Shown: piece after piece, positions 1-12,258 of the stretch
Layout: every line of letters begins with the position of its first letter
How positions within the stretch are numbered: position 1 is the stretch's first letter
NCBI GenBank assembly: GCA_003971905.1
Contig: RSEE01000041.1
Location: 186,001 to 250,000, forward strand
Reading direction: 5' to 3'
DNA: 64,000 nt
Source: Moniliella sp. 'wahieum'
Lineage: Eukaryota > Basidiomycota > Moniliellomycetes > Moniliellales > Moniliellaceae
The notes under the pieces: generated by a model
Told to the model about the DNA's origin: nothing
Databases searched by the model: none
Seen by the model: only the letters and a program-made list of their open reading frames with translations
Translations under genes and position numbers: made by a program

Positions 1-543
1 CCAAGGATTGATTTCAGGGAGATATAACCCACAGCAGCACGTGACCGCGTGACCCCTGTTGCGACAAATCCGCTGCTATTCTTAAGGTTCAAGCTGGACG
101 TTGAAGCTTGAAGCTAGTACGTTGAAGCTTGTAAAAGCTTTGAAATTTGAGGGCCCAGAGGCTGCAAACGTTAAACGTTAGATTTTAAATCCGCAACCCG
201 CCTGCAGCGCCTGCAGCCACGGACACCCAGGAACAATTGAAATCGGTGGGGTCCAAGACACGGATTTAACCCGGTTGCACTTCTCCGCGCGAAGAGGCGC
301 AGCAATTACTGCTGTTATTCGACGTCTTACGCGTTACGCCTTATAGAGGGCTCAACCGGAGATGAACTCAGTCTGAGATCTGAGTGTACTCTCCTCGAGT
401 CACTATGGCTAGTCACTAGTCAAGAGGAAAGGGCTGAAAAAAGCCTGCCCGTGACGCGCGTGACGGGGCGACCGGCCTTGGTTGTTTAATGAGACCGGTC
501 GGTGACCGAGTCGGTCCCCTAACATTTTTCGCCGGGCTTAGCA
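1..543. other. Geneless left end with short palindromic heptad repeats
   Basis: No convincing reading frame. Two small clusters of the 7-bp repeat type seen across the window lie here: TGAAGCT copies around 100-137, and GAGATCT plus CTAGTCA copies around 371-421. The rest is mixed-composition DNA upstream of the transcription-factor gene. Confidence 0.5.
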
Positions 544-3500
544 ATGTCCGACGGTGTGACTGAGGTTGAAGGAGGTTTGAGGCAACCGAAAAAATCCATT
601 CGCATCGGCCACCAACTTGTTGCTCCTTGCCCGCCGCTCCCCTCCTCATCCCTTCTGACCATGAGCAACGGTGTGTCCCCCGCACACCCATCTGTGCCCC
701 AACCACCCGTCATCCCTGCTGGCTCCGCAACGATTACTCCGCCCCAGTCGGACCCACGCCCCTCATCGTCGCAAGACAAGCGGCCCCGCAAACAGCGCAA
801 ACCCATTTCATGCACCGAGTGCCGTCACCGTAAGCTCAAGTACGTGTGTCCCCTTCCTCTCTCCTCACCCTCGTCCCGTTTGTGCTGCTGACACCAAGGC
901 AGGTGCGACCGACAGGTGCCTGGGTGTTCCGCATGCATTCGCCGCAAGATCCCCTTGAGCGGATGTAAGTTTGGCGATGAACGAGACCATGAGACACCCG
1001 AACAGCGGGAAAAACGCTTGCGCAAGATGGCCGAAGGAGAACAGCGGCGTGCACGGCGCAAGGCTCTCAAGGCAGCGCGGCAACGCGCTGCAGAGCATTT
1101 GCCCCCTGGTGTCTTGTTCTCTGGTGGGTCACAGTTTGGGTACGACGATTCGGGACAACAAGACGAAGATTCGGGCGAATGGGAGCAAAGCGAAGAGGAA
1201 GAGGAGGAAGATGAAAGCGCTCCCAAGCGCATTCGTCTGCCTCGTGAACCGAGTGCAGCGACCGCCTCGACGGCTTCCGTGGCCATTCCCACCACCTTTA
1301 CCCCACCTCCCCTTCCCGCAGCCGGCTCCACTCCTTCGGCCGCAACACATGCGCAGTTGGCCATGCAGGCACGCAACAATGCCGCTCGTTTGGTTGGCCG
1401 GATGGGCACCGCCTCTACATCCCTAGCTTCCCCATCTTTCCACCCCGGTGGTGCCTCCGCCGCGCTCTCGATCGCTACCAGTCCCACTTCCGGAACAACT
1501 TCTACCGGTCTCCATTCGCACGCCGCGGCGAAGAACACACTCTCGGTCCCTCCCCCGGCCCCACCTTCTCCACTACTCACTCTTCACCTACTAGCACGAC
1601 CGTTACCCCGCACTTGCCGCACCACCTGGCCCACGGTGGGTCCCAGATGGCCAGCAGCCCACGGCGAGCGTCGATGCCCGCGTTTGCGATTGTTGCGGAA
1701 GCGGCTGAGCTAAGGCGCAGCAGCACTACCATCTGCCCACCGCCGGAGACCCAAACGCATTTATATGCGTCCGGGAACCAAGATACGACGGAACTGCTGG
1801 ACACACTAGGGAACCAGGACACTACATCGGCCGTCTTGGGTCTTCAGCGTCTCTATGACGAGGGCAGGGACGTGAATGGTTCCGTCGAGGAGGTTGGGCA
1901 AGCGAGGACAAGGCAGGGAGATCAGATTCGTGGGCGGCCTGTCGAGCCAGGGGGGGACAAAGCCCCGGCCGCCGTGGAGGCAAGCCTGTGGACGTCCGGG
2001 GGACAGAAGAGGGAACCGGTTCGGGAAGCCACGGTAAGTGGGTCAGCAGCTAGCGATCATCCTCCCCCGTCGCTACATATGCCCCCCCACGTTCCCAGTA
2101 GGAAAAGGAATGCGCTGCAGGCAATTGGCGAGCGGATGTTGCAGAAAAACTCCCTGAACGAGGCGACGGCCAAGACGCGGGCGTTGGCATTACTGCCGGG
2201 CAAACCTCAGACGGTGCAGTTGATCAACATGTACCTCGAGGAGTTGGGCATGATTACTCCCTTTGTTCGCGTGGATTTTGTGATGAAGGAACTTGATTTG
2301 CTGTACGAGTCGCTAACGGGCTGTTTTGGATCCAAGGGGGCCAACCGGTTGCCAACCATTGTCGAGGCGGCTCCGGACGGGCTGATGCGACACGCTTGGT
2401 AGATGCGGACGATGGTGCTCCTGCATCGACACGGCCAGCGGCGGTGGTGCAACCCGGGGCGGCGACCGGACCTGGGGCTGGAGAGCCACAACCACGATTG
2501 ACGTTTTTGGCGTATGTCTTGTTTGCTCTGAGTGCGATTGTGGAGCTGCTACCTTCCACCACCATTATCTCCTTCAACCTGGTCCGGAGCAGTGACCAGA
2601 TTTCTACCCTTCTCCACGACTGGCTCGACACAGCCTTGGATTGTTTGGAGGCCAATGAGCTGGCTGCCCACCCTTCTCTCGAAGGCGTGCAAGCTGCTCT
2701 GGTTGCTGTCAACTCTCTCGGCCATCGGTTTCGGCACAAAGATCTACTCCATCTGCTCGATGGATCCACGCGTGCCGCTCGACGTCTGGGCCTCGACAGG
2801 CTTGGTTCGGCCGCTGACGCCCCACCCTATCTGGGAACGGAAGAGGGAACTCCGCTGGGCCCGGAGGAGAGGGGCGTTGGGCCGCGGTGGGCCCGGCGCC
2901 ACGGCCCGATTTACACCAGACACTGGACAAGGCCAACCGCAAGCTGATGCATTGGTGGGTTGATCCGGATGTTCAGATGAGCATGGGCAACCTGGAGATT
3001 GGTCGGGCGGTGTGGACGGCATTGACCATGACGGACTGGAACCACGCGGGGCTGAACGGGTCGTACGGGATCCACCCGATGAGTTATAGTACCTGTCCAC
3101 CTTATGCACCGGCGGCACCATCCCAGAGTGCGCGCGGGATGCCCTGCCCGCGCGATGCCTGGCTCGGCCTGCTTGAAACGGCCGATGTGGCACGGCAAGT
3201 GGTTGACTTGACGGTGCAGGCGGAAGGGTTAGCGGAGGAGGTAGATTACCAAGAAGTGCTCAAGCTGGACCAGAAACTGCATCAAGTCCTTACTTCGCGT
3301 TCATGGACCCATCGGGATACCGACTTGACCTTTGGCCAGGAAGGGTTGAGGCACAATGTCGACATTCAGCGCCTGCAGAAACAGGCCAGCTTAATTCGGG
3401 CTGGCGTGTACTACCGTACCTTGAAGCTCCACCGTCCATTCATGAGCAAGGGCTACCGCTACCCGGACCAACCGTTTGTTGCGTCCGTGCCGCGCGCGTT

Positions 3501-4574
3501 GGAGAGCGCACGACAAATCGTTATCGAGGCCCGGCTCATGACCTCCCGAGGGTGGATCGGTCGACGGGATCGCATGCAAAGGTATTACCTTTTCCAAGCT
3601 TGCTTGGCCATGATTACCGACCTGTGGTACCGCCCCCGCACGTTTTACCCCTTGGGCTTCCACCATACCTCGCCCACGGATGCGCACATGGCCACGGCAC
3701 CTGATCCTTCGGCCCCAGGAAGCGTGATGGGCTTTGACAGTCCAGAGGAGACGCGGGAGATGGAGGACAACTTGACCTGGATCATTGATCGGTTGAAAGA
3801 TCAGGGTCAAGCGGTGGAAGGGTCTGTGCTGCATGGGGCGAGTAAGAATTTAGAACGTCTGATCTCCGCCACGTTCCAACGCGGGCTGCAGCAACAGCTT
3901 CTCCGATCCCAAGAGGAAGCGGAGGAGGAGGTGCAGCCCACCCACGATGCAGCCCCCGCAGCGCACCACGGCTTCGACCCACTCCCAACGGGGGGTGACG
4001 AGTTGGCACAGTTGATGGACGTGCAACTGTCCCGGTTAGCTGCCATGACGCCCCAGACCAACATGCTCAACATTGGCCATGCCCAACACCCGGGCGGGCC
4101 GCTGCTGCCAGCGGTAAGCGGACGAGGTGGAATCGGAACATTATCTGCCCTGGGTGGCGTCCCGTTGAGTGGTTTGGGCCTTCTTTCTCAGTTGCCCAAC
4201 AATGCGCTTACGGGTCTGCCCGCCCTTCCTACTACCACTGCTGCCCCTGTTGCGGGGGAAGAGTGGACTGGTTCCACTGCAGTGCAAAATCCCGTGGTCA
4301 ACACTACCACAGCCGGGTCGCAGGAACTAATGCAATACTTTCTTGCGGCCAACGCCCCACCCCTCCCGCGACCCAGACACCTGGTGCCGGCGGGGAGCAC
4401 ACCGAGCCCGTACCAAACCCTTCATCTGGGGATGGGACGTCCGGGCCGAATACCTTCCTTCAGCCCATGTTTCCTCCAGAGGTCGACTGGGTCAGCGCGT
4501 GGGCCGACTTGTTCGACACATTGGAGGAACGGGGTGACGCGCACTCCACCACAGCCGGTTCGGCTGGGTTCTGA
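544..4574 (+). CDS. Zn2Cys6 fungal-specific transcription factor
   Basis: A DNA-binding regulator of the Gal4 type, expected in the nucleus. The binuclear zinc cluster is formed by splicing: exon 1 (544-839) ends after CTECRHRKL and exon 2 resumes at CDRQVPGCSAC, followed by a last Cys in LSGCKFG. The intron is 840-902 (donor GTACGT, branch CTGAC, acceptor CAG) and splits a Lys codon just before the third cysteine. A basic Arg/Lys-rich stretch follows, then a long Ser/Pro/Thr linker. The middle region (about 2100-3800) matches the fungal transcription-factor domain, with NGSYGIHP as the clearest motif. The C-terminus ends WADLFDTLEERG near 4550. The frame changes near 1570, 2395, 2880 and 4370, which I read as indels, not separate genes. 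Target genes cannot be inferred. Confidence 0.8.
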
Positions 4575-5131
4575 GCGGCGTCTTTCTGTGCCTTCTTATT
4601 CTTTTGTCTACTTATATTCGTCCTGTGTATATTTCGAATGCCTTTTGTATGTCAACTCTTCTGTCATTTCATCCTGGCCGTCGGACGCTGGCCGAACGAC
4701 CCTGATAGCTACGAGCATTTCTGCTCGGGTGTTTTGGGAGGCTGCGAATATGGGACGAAACGAGCATCACAGCAAATACTGCCTAATGGCTAGTGACTAC
4801 GGGGAAACCCCGCCGACATTTACGAAGAGTCTCTCAGTACAGCCCGGGTCGATAAATGATGCAACGGAAGAATCTCTCTCATTTTTGTACACACCCTCTC
4901 TCAATAACAACGGTGTGAGCCTCCCGGGTCTATAGCCTAGCCGCGGGCGTCGCCTCGCCCCAGTGGTGGCGCAGACTAAGGCCCGAAGGCTGCTACTGGG
5001 GCGGTGTGGCAAGTATACAGCGAGTATGGTCTGCAGAAGAAAACAACACGGCCTCCTCTACAAAACGGATGGTATCGAAAAGATTTTATGACAACGTGCC
5101 CACCTATAGGACATGCAACACGCATTGGAGA
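4575..5131. other. Intergenic between convergent genes
   Basis: The 3' flanks of the zinc-cluster gene (+) and the quinone reductase (-). Open frames run on here but look like read-through. I see no structured RNA or repeat. Confidence 0.4.
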
Positions 5132-5831
5132 TTAAGCCGACTTGCCCTTGACAAACGTGGCGACCGTCTTGGCAAAGTACTCGCCCTGTTTCTTGGCGAT
5201 CAGCTTTTCCTCCTCGTTGACCTGGCGCGAACCGTCGGACTTGGACAGCGTCGAGGCACCCCAGGGAGAGCCACCTGGACAACGTCAGTGTTGTTGACTT
5301 CGGGGAACTGGTAGCCAATCGGGACGTAGATGATGCCGTGGTGGGCGAAGAAGGGAAGCGTGGTCAGCGCCGTCGTCTCCTGCCCACCGTGTTGGCCAGC
5401 GGTGCAGGTGATCAAACCACCAAACTTGCCAACGAGCGCGCCCGTGGCCCACAGGCCACCGGTAGTGTCAAAGAACGCCGAGACCTGTGCGGGGGCACGG
5501 CCAAAGCGGGTGCCGAAGGCAAGCAGGACCTATACCATTCCTGCTGTGTCAGCTTCCGGGGCAAGCGAGAGATGGTCCATGAACATGGGGTGGGGGGGCA
5601 GTTAACGTACACCGTCGTACTTGGCCAGCGCATCAGCGGTGATGTGGGGTGCTTGGTGCCGAGCTCCTTGACGGCATACATCTTGCCCAGGACTTCGTCC
5701 GAGAGCGTCTCGGGGAAGGTGAACAGGTCGACCTGGACGCCAGCCGCCTTGGCACCGAGTGCAGCCTCCTCGGCCAGGGTGGCGACGTGGCCCCAGAGGG
5801 AATGGTAGACAACGGCGATCTTGGCAGACAT
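5132..5831 (-). CDS. NAD(P)H:quinone oxidoreductase, WrbA/Pst2 flavodoxin-like
   Basis: A flavodoxin-fold, FMN-binding reductase that makes two-electron reductions of quinones, probably membrane-associated like yeast Pst2/Ycp4. It starts MSAKIAVVYHSLWGHV (phosphate-binding loop at residues 9-15). The flavin-site motif FGTRFGRAPAQ and the C-terminal GGSPWGAS block are present. The end is QGEYFAKTVATFVKGKSA, normal for the family. One intron, 5530-5610 (donor GTACGT, acceptor TAG), lies after DALAKYDGV. Two single-base losses break the frame: in the G run at 5646-5649 (KHP/HITADAL) and at the CC at 5274-5275 (just before GGSPWG). With these allowed the protein is full length, about 205 residues. 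Confidence 0.85.
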
Positions 5832-7164
5832 GGGGAAGGAGACGAGCGCGCACGGGGTAGCTGGGCGGGGTGGGGGAAGAAGCGCGGTCTGGGACAGACA
5901 CGGGTGCCATTTATACCCCCGGGCGGATGTGGGGCGCATGTCGTGCCACTGTTGTGCCTCTGTCAGCCTACTGTTGCTCTATGCGCAGGCGCCCGTCGGC
6001 GACACTCTGGGCCAGCAACCAGATGGGCTGTTCCGTTCCGACCGGGCCGCTTCCTGGCTATAAGTCGGCAAGGCATCCGTCCCGGCTAGGGTTGGGGCCG
6101 GGGCAGCACACGCACACTGCCCCTGCGCCCGGCTCTCGGATCTCAACTCGCGGATCCTACCCGCCCGGAGCTAGCACGGAGGCTGCCCTAGGCTGCCCTT
6201 GTGCCTGCTGGATTCCCGCTGCGCTTCCGGCGCCGCACTGAGCATCCGAATATACCCCACCGCGCCTTCTGCCGCTCTCCTGGCCACGCCTGCTCCTCTG
6301 GGGCGTAGGAAGGAAGCTTGAAGATGCATGCTGTCCCCACCCTTGTTGGCTTGTCCAGCGTCTCTGGCAGCCCTCTCCAAAGTGCTCAAGCAGTCCCATC
6401 CCCGCGTCCACCCCCACGACCACTCCCACCCGGTCGTCCGCCCTGGGTTGGGTGTCAACCCACGGATGACAGGGAGAGATGATCTCATGAGAAGCACAGA
6501 TGCTTGTTGACGACTTGATGTCGCTGCTTACGAGGCCAGAGATATAGAGGGACGATATCGAGAGGGGGAAGCAATGCCGAATGCGATAGCACTCATTTAC
6601 ACTGCACTCACGCTCCCACACCACATATGGCTCACATGTCCAAGCCATTGATCGTTATACCCGCCAATTAGCCCGGTTCACCATCTCATCATCACACCAC
6701 CACTACACCTCACCGACAATCGGGTATCCATCAATGGAATCTGGCTACAATTCCAGGAAACCCCAGCCATTGTATCTCCCGCACCCCGAGCGTCAGCCAG
6801 CGCGCTCAGCACAGCGTACTACCCATGCGGCTTGGAGAGATGTTGACTGCGCTTCCTTCTTCCGCTCGGGATGAGGTAGCTGCTTCTCTGCCACAAGAAG
6901 CGTCACGTTTCTCCCCTATCTCCACTCCGTTGCCCAATCCCCACGCCCTCTGACTGCAAGAATGCGACATCAGAGGATGGGGTGGAGGTAACCAGTTGCT
7001 ACCACTACTCTTTTCTCCACCCAACAATGTAATAAACCAAGCAAAAGATTCTCGCCCACTGTGGGACGGGGAGCAAATCATGCAGAGCATGGTTGTTCAT
7101 ACCAAGTATGCGGCGGAGCATTCTCCTAAGCTTCTCTGCATGGGACCTGGGAAGCAGGCCAAGG
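5832..7164. other. Intergenic, no supported gene
   Basis: The start of the quinone reductase promoter lies at the left edge (a TATA-like element, ctataagt, near 6057). Several 100-160 codon open frames exist on both strands but none shows a recognisable domain or consistent composition. I treat them as chance. Confidence 0.35.
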
Positions 7165-7923
7165 CTATGGCTCAGGCGAACGTGCGCGGGTGGGCGGGGA
7201 CAGACGAGGACGAGGACGTGACCGATGGGGGGGGGGAGGGGAACGATGACGAGAACGGTGGTCGTGGGAACGATGGTGAGTCCGACGGGCACGGTCTTCT
7301 CCATGGCGCGAGGATCGTGGGCGGGTGGTAGGGTTGAGGAGGGGTCGGTTGACCCGACTGGAGGATGAAGTGAACTCTATCCTCCCTCCCAATGGGTTGG
7401 GGGCATGGCGTCGTGCTTGTCGGCGTCGGGAGCGGGCAGCTTCAATCTTGAGCATGGCGAGTGAGGCGGCGGATTTCCATCTCTTGCCTTTGCGCGGGCA
7501 GGTGGGCGGACCATCCGGTTGGATGCAGGCCTGTCCACCGGAAAATAAGGACGCGTGCTGGTCCAGGTCGAGGAGGCGGACGATGGAAGCGTACATCACG
7601 GGGTTGCGCGCGTCGCGGCGACCGTACAGGTGAGCATTGAAATGCACGCCTTGCTGTTTCAACGTATGGAACTCGGCCAGACGCGCCTAGGCCGCCCACA
7701 GTCAACCAAGCCAGGGGAGGGGAAAGAAAGAGGTCAGAAGAACCAGATCGGATAGAAGGATACTCACAACCAAAGCAGGGGATGCCTGTGCTTGCGAGGC
7801 GCTACGGTCCACCTGCGGCAGACCCCAGGCGGGGCCGAGTGTAAGCGAGGCCGGCGGGGCGAAGGGAGCACTGGACCCAAATCCATCTGCGTCTGCTGCG
7901 GCAGAGGGCGGGGGTTCAGCCAT
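7165..7923 (-). CDS. HCNGP-like (SAP30BP family) protein
   Basis: A likely nuclear regulator of the HCNGP/SAP30-binding family, whose members link to transcriptional repression and splicing. Exon 1 (7768-7923) begins MAEPPPSAAADADGF. The intron at 7687-7767 has a GTGAGT donor, a TTGAC branch and a TAG acceptor. Exon 2 carries the family core LKQQGVHFNAHL, then RNPVMYASIVRLLDLD, in the usual order (a fixed 'G-x-HFN' followed by an 'RNP..Y..I' helix). The downstream WxP-type motif expected after the core is replaced by a divergent stretch. A basic, Arg/Ser/His-rich tail follows. The tail frame is less certain than the core, and the true stop could lie elsewhere if an indel is present. Confidence 0.6.
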
Positions 7924-8676
7924 GGACAAGTGGATGGGGATCGTTCACGTTCAATGCTGCGCCGACCTGGCAGCTTGGGCTGGGGCGCTGAGGTTATGGT
8001 CAAAGGTTGGTTGTGCTCTTTGTGTGGGCGGGGCTAATTAGCCTCGAGATGGAAACCGCTGATGCGCAAAAATAAAAAGGAAAACAAAAGGAAAAAGGTA
8101 ATTGAGGGAATCATTAATCAAGCGATGCGCTGTCTGTGGCACGTGAACGGACGTCCCGCCCACACCAAGTCGACCCGTGTATGGTTGGCTGTGGCAGGCG
8201 CGTGCAATGAGATGATAGGGTCGGGGCGAACGCTTGATGGGTAGAGAAGATTGAATGTGGGGCGTGCAGCGCCAACAAACAACAATCCTCTTGAAGCCTA
8301 TTGTGAAGCTCTACAGTGACTAATGTTAGCGCTTAGCTCGAAGCTGGAAGGGCCTTTTATCAATCACCACTAGTCAGTCATCGAAGTCATCAACATACAA
8401 AACCCACGCGCCCGTCAGCATCTGCCATCTCGAGGTGGATGACCATTTTAGACAATCGAACTCAAAAGCGGGGGAAGAGGTTGCCAGTTGTCAGACAAGT
8501 TCCAGTTGTACTGCTTTCTACTACTGTCTCCATTCAACATATCCATCCGGGCAGCCCACCCCTCGCACCTAAAACGTCGGCATCCTTCTTGCTGATCCTG
8601 CCTTGGTGTCCATGGTGAATATCCACCAAGAATCACTGGGCCCGACGGATACCTGCACCACCGAAACATCCAACGA
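7924..8676. other. Intergenic, no supported gene
   Basis: The upstream side of the HCNGP-like gene and the 3' side of the next minus-strand gene. It contains a purine-rich patch near 8065-8100 and palindromic heptad fragments (TTAGCGC and similar) near 8323-8345. No coding frame is supported. Confidence 0.35.
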
Positions 8677-9886
8677 TCAGCCTCCTCCAAGTCTCTGAAC
8701 CATGACAATCAATTGGGATACGCCGCCATCAAATAAAGGGTTAGATAGTGCCGAAAAAGACCGCTCCAGTACCAGGTCTGTTGGTCGTCTCGCGCCAGTA
8801 GCAATGGGGACATCAACTTTTCTTGGCTCAATGAGCGGCTCCATCTCTTCCATGTCGGCCTTACCCGCACCAAGGATAAGGCTAACAAGAAGATCACGTA
8901 GTGGGCTGCTAACGCAAAGGATTCGGCACTGCGCTCGCCGCAACAGGCCATTCTCAAAGCCGCCGGCATCTGGAACGAGGCACACAGAAGGGCACAGAGG
9001 ACTAGTATGTCACACGTAGAGTAGAGGTAGAGAAACACGAGTGTTGTGGGGCCGGGGAAGGGCCGAGCATGTTAGCCAAGGTTGTACACACCCGCACTTC
9101 GGCTCGGCGGGGCAGGAGCTGGGGGCAGGAGCCAAAATGGTGGTAGTTCCACCCAGTGGTAGCAAAAGTGCCTTCGGTAGGGGGCGGAACGAAGGTGACG
9201 GTAGGCAGGGTGACGGTGGGGAAGTGAACGCCGCACCATGCAGGCGGATGGGCAGGTAGGGAAAGTAATAAAACACATAGTATCCCACTCCGGCCCTATC
9301 GCGCCGAGCACAGCTAGGATGGCAACGATGCACGAGAGGCGGCAGCACATCCGTCACAAACCAGTTCCACGCCTCTTCGTCCGGAAGCAGCGTGATCACC
9401 AGACCATACAGTGCTCCGCCTGTCGCCAGCACCACCAGCACTGCCAGACGGTCCAGACGATGAAATGCGTCGTGCAGGTTCCTCAACCTGCACCTTCACC
9501 AACGCGACTGGTGGGGGCGCCCTTGGCTTGGTCGCGGACGAGGAAAGGGTAACGGAGGGCCGAACGGGGTTCGAGCTAGAGGTAGTAGGGGCGCGGGAGG
9601 CACCCGTGGAGGAGGCAGTTGCCGTGGAGCGGTGGCGGGGGTAGGTGTAGTACGCGTCGATGGGCAGGGGGGGGAGCGGGGCGAGAGCAGGATACTTTGG
9701 TGCAGACGAGGTTGAAGAGGCGGGAGCAGCAGCAGCAGCAGCAGCAGCAGCGGTGGCGGCGGAAGAGGCGGCGATTCTGGCGCGTGCTTCGGCCAGAAAT
9801 CGGGCGCGGAGCTCTGCGGACACCTCGACCACTGGCTTGGATTTGGGCTGGGGCTTGAGAGCAGCGCCAGCGCCAGTGGCGGGCAT
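8677..9886 (-). CDS. Hypothetical membrane protein, multi-exon or frameshifted
   Basis: I do not recognise the family. From the ATG at 9886 the sequence starts MPATGAGAALKPQPKSKPV, then a charged helix (SAELRARFLAEARARIAA) and a polyalanine run encoded by the trinucleotide repeat at 9725-9751. A Pro/Ser/Thr-rich linker follows. Near 9300-9480, in another frame, is LRNLHDAFHRLDRLAVLVVLATGGALYG..., a clear transmembrane helix, then VTDVLPPLVHRC. Further down (8700-8980) are a second hydrophobic segment (ALAAHYVIFLLALSL) and a hydrophilic tail ending in ARRPTDLVLERSFS. Joining these parts needs at least one intron and frame changes, so the exact ends are uncertain. An upstream in-frame ATG at 9988 is an alternative start. 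Confidence 0.35.
9725..9751. repeat. (CAG)n / (CTG)n microsatellite
   Basis: About nine uninterrupted CAG triplets on the plus strand. In the minus-strand reading they encode polyalanine in the hypothetical membrane protein. Confidence 0.85.
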
Positions 9887-10597
9887 GGCGAGCACACCAA
9901 GAAAGGGAGCGGGGAGGACGAGGGAGCGTGGCAATGTGCCTCCGCGCCGGCCAAGCACAGGAGGGGCCGGCAAGTGCGGAGGAAGCAAGAGCTCTAAACA
10001 GGGCTTTGTTGGGCGATGATCCGTTCGTTCTCTGTCTATCTATTGAACTCGAAGCCAGTATGCCCCACAGCAAGCACCGGAGCTGACCTAAGCCAATCAA
10101 TGGGCGCTTCCCCATTTCCCATTTCCCATTTCCCATTTCTCCTTTCCGCTTTCCTCTTTCCTCTTTCCCATTCTCCTATTCCCAATTCCCATTCCCCGTA
10201 TCAGACTGGATGCGGCCTGGGTACTCCCCGCTGGCAGCAGCAGATTCTAGCATTGGATAGCTTGAATCTCTTGAAGGGCTATAGATAGGGTGTGCCGGGG
10301 CAGCCTGTTTGGTGCAAATCCCCCGCGCGGGTCTCTGGTGCGGGGGCTCCGGGGCGGGCACAGTGTCAGTGTGAATATTGAATGCGCCAGTCCCCCCGTA
10401 AAATTCGTCCGTGCGCGTGACAATCCTTAATCCAATCCACCGCCCGCATCCTTCCCGCCCGAGTCACATCTACGTGTTCGATGGGCGTTGGGCCTCAAGC
10501 GATCTTTGATAAACACGGTTGAGTAGCACCGCCCCTTCCACTTCTCTCCCTCCGCCTCTTCCTCTGCCGACCATCCGAACCCTGCGTTCTCCTCACC
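9887..10597. other. Intergenic region upstream of ARG1
   Basis: The shared upstream region of a minus-strand gene and ARG1 (+), so divergent promoters are likely. It holds the pyrimidine-rich 7-bp repeat (see the separate entry) and, next to the ARG1 start, a C/T-rich leader at about 10540-10597. Confidence 0.5.
10106..10190 (+). repeat. Pyrimidine-rich heptamer tandem repeat (ATTTCCC, then degenerate TTTCCTC)
   Basis: About four near-perfect ATTTCCC units are followed by degenerate CTTTCCT-type units, all with a 7-bp period. It lies about 410 bp upstream of the ARG1 start, in the divergent promoter region. Confidence 0.8.
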
Positions 10598-11956
10598 ATG
10601 TCCAAGGGCAGCGTTCTTCTCGCCTACTCGGGCGGCCTCGACACCTCCTGCATCCTCGCCTGGCTCATCGACGAAGGCTACGATGTGGTTGCTTTCATGG
10701 CCGACGTGGGCCAGGAGGAGGACTTTGAGGCGGCTCGGACCAAGGCGCTCAAGGTCGGTGCCAAGGACTTTGTTCCGCCTGGCCGACATGAAGCGCGAGT
10801 TTATCGAGAACCTCATTTACCCGGCCGTCCAGGCCAATGCCATTTACGAGGTAAGCGTTTCTCTCTCTTTTCTCTCTCTCTTCCTTCCCCCCCTCCCCCT
10901 CATCTCCCGCCGCTGGCTGCTGACGCGTTGTCTCGGTAGGACGTGTACTTGCTCGGCACCTCGCTGGCGCGCCCGTGATTGCCCGGGGCATGATTGAAAC
11001 GGCAGAAAAGAAAGGGTGCCAGTTTGTCTCGCACGGCTGCACGGGCAAGGGCAACGACCAAGTGCGTTTTGAGCTTACCTTTTACGGTCTCAAGCCCGAC
11101 ATTCAGGTGATTGCACCCTGGCGCATTCCGGCATTTTACAACCGCTTTGTGGGTCGTTCGGCGCTGCTGGACTATGCTACCCAGAAGGGCATCCCCGTTA
11201 CCCAGACCAAGTCCAAGCCTTGGTCGACGGACGAGAACCTGTTCCACATTTCGTACGAAGCTGGTATTCTCGAGGACCCCAACACCACCCCTCCTGAAGA
11301 TATGTGGAAGTTGACCGTCTCGCCCGAGCAGGCGCCCACCACACCCGAGCACATCTCGATTGACTTTAAGCAGGGTGTGCCGGTGGCCGTGCACGAGAAG
11401 GCGAGCGGCAAGACGTACACGGATGGTGTGGAGATTTTCCTGGCGCTCAATGCGTTGGCGCGCAAGCATGGTGTGGGTCGAGTGGACATTGTGGAGAACC
11501 GGTTTATTGGGGTCAAGTCGCGCGGGTGCTACGAGTCGCCAGAGCGACGATTCTGCGTGCAGCGCACATTGACCTGGAAGGACTCACATTAGACCGCGAA
11601 GTGCGTCGGATTCGGGACCAAATCGTGACTACCAAGTTGTCTGAGATCTGTACTATGGCTTCTTCTTCTCGCCCGAAAGCGAATATGTGCGCTCTTCCAT
11701 TCCCGCCTCGCAAAAGACGGTGAATGGCACGGTGCGCATCAAGTTGTACAAGGGTAATGTGGTGATTGAAGGCCGATCATCAGATGAGCTGCTGTACGAT
11801 GAGAAGTTCTCTTCCATGGACGAGTTGGGTGGCTTTGAGCCTGATCAGACCACGGGCTTCATTGCGGTTCAGGCCATCCGCCTCAAGTGCTTTGGCACGG
11901 GCCAGGCTGCCAAGGGCCTGGCGGGCGTGTCGGCAGAGAAGGCATACCAGCTTTAA
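10598..11956 (+). CDS. ARG1: Argininosuccinate synthase
   Basis: Cytosolic enzyme of arginine synthesis: citrulline + aspartate + ATP gives argininosuccinate + AMP + PPi. The N-terminal ATP loop [11 protein letters not shown] is intact at residues 6-16. Other family blocks are [38 protein letters not shown] and the C-terminal [14 protein letters not shown]. One intron, 10851-10939 (GTAAGC...GGTAG), lies after IYE. Four indels break the frame: an extra T near 10773, a missing C near 10973 (ARPVIARG), a missing G near 11542 (ESP/ATILR) and a missing T near 11651 (CYYGFFFSP). All sit in short homopolymers and the protein around them is perfectly conserved, which speaks for sequence errors and not a pseudogene. 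The total length is as expected (about 420 residues). Confidence 0.93.
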
Positions 11957-12258
11957 CCTTCTGCCTACCAACCATACCAGCCATGGCGCATGCCCTGCTG
12001 GTCATAAGAACAAAACACAAACAAAAGTAACCCTCAATGGATTGTAATTTACCCCTGTGAAGTGTGTACGGTGAAGGCCTCATTAGGAGGGGGTGGGGTC
12101 CAAAGTGCAAGCCCGCTAGTGGAATGGAGAGGGAGCGAGGGCAGACAAAGTTCAGGAATAGGTGTGATATATATATGACTCAATGGCAGGCAGACTGGGG
12201 GATGAAGAGATGTGTTGCAGGAGAGGCCCTACGACGAGGGGGGGATACCACCTGGTGT
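11957..12258. other. Intergenic between convergent ARG1 and ALO1
   Basis: About 300 bp between two converging stop codons. A TATATATA stretch near 12168-12175 could act in 3'-end formation. Nothing else is seen. Confidence 0.4.

Noticed and set aside
6157-6648. A 163-codon minus-strand frame upstream of the HCNGP-like gene
   Set aside because: Mixed, domain-free composition overlapping other frames of similar length; no start context or conservation cue.
10900-11469. A 189-codon antisense frame across ARG1
   Set aside because: Shadow of the conserved sense gene; no independent support.
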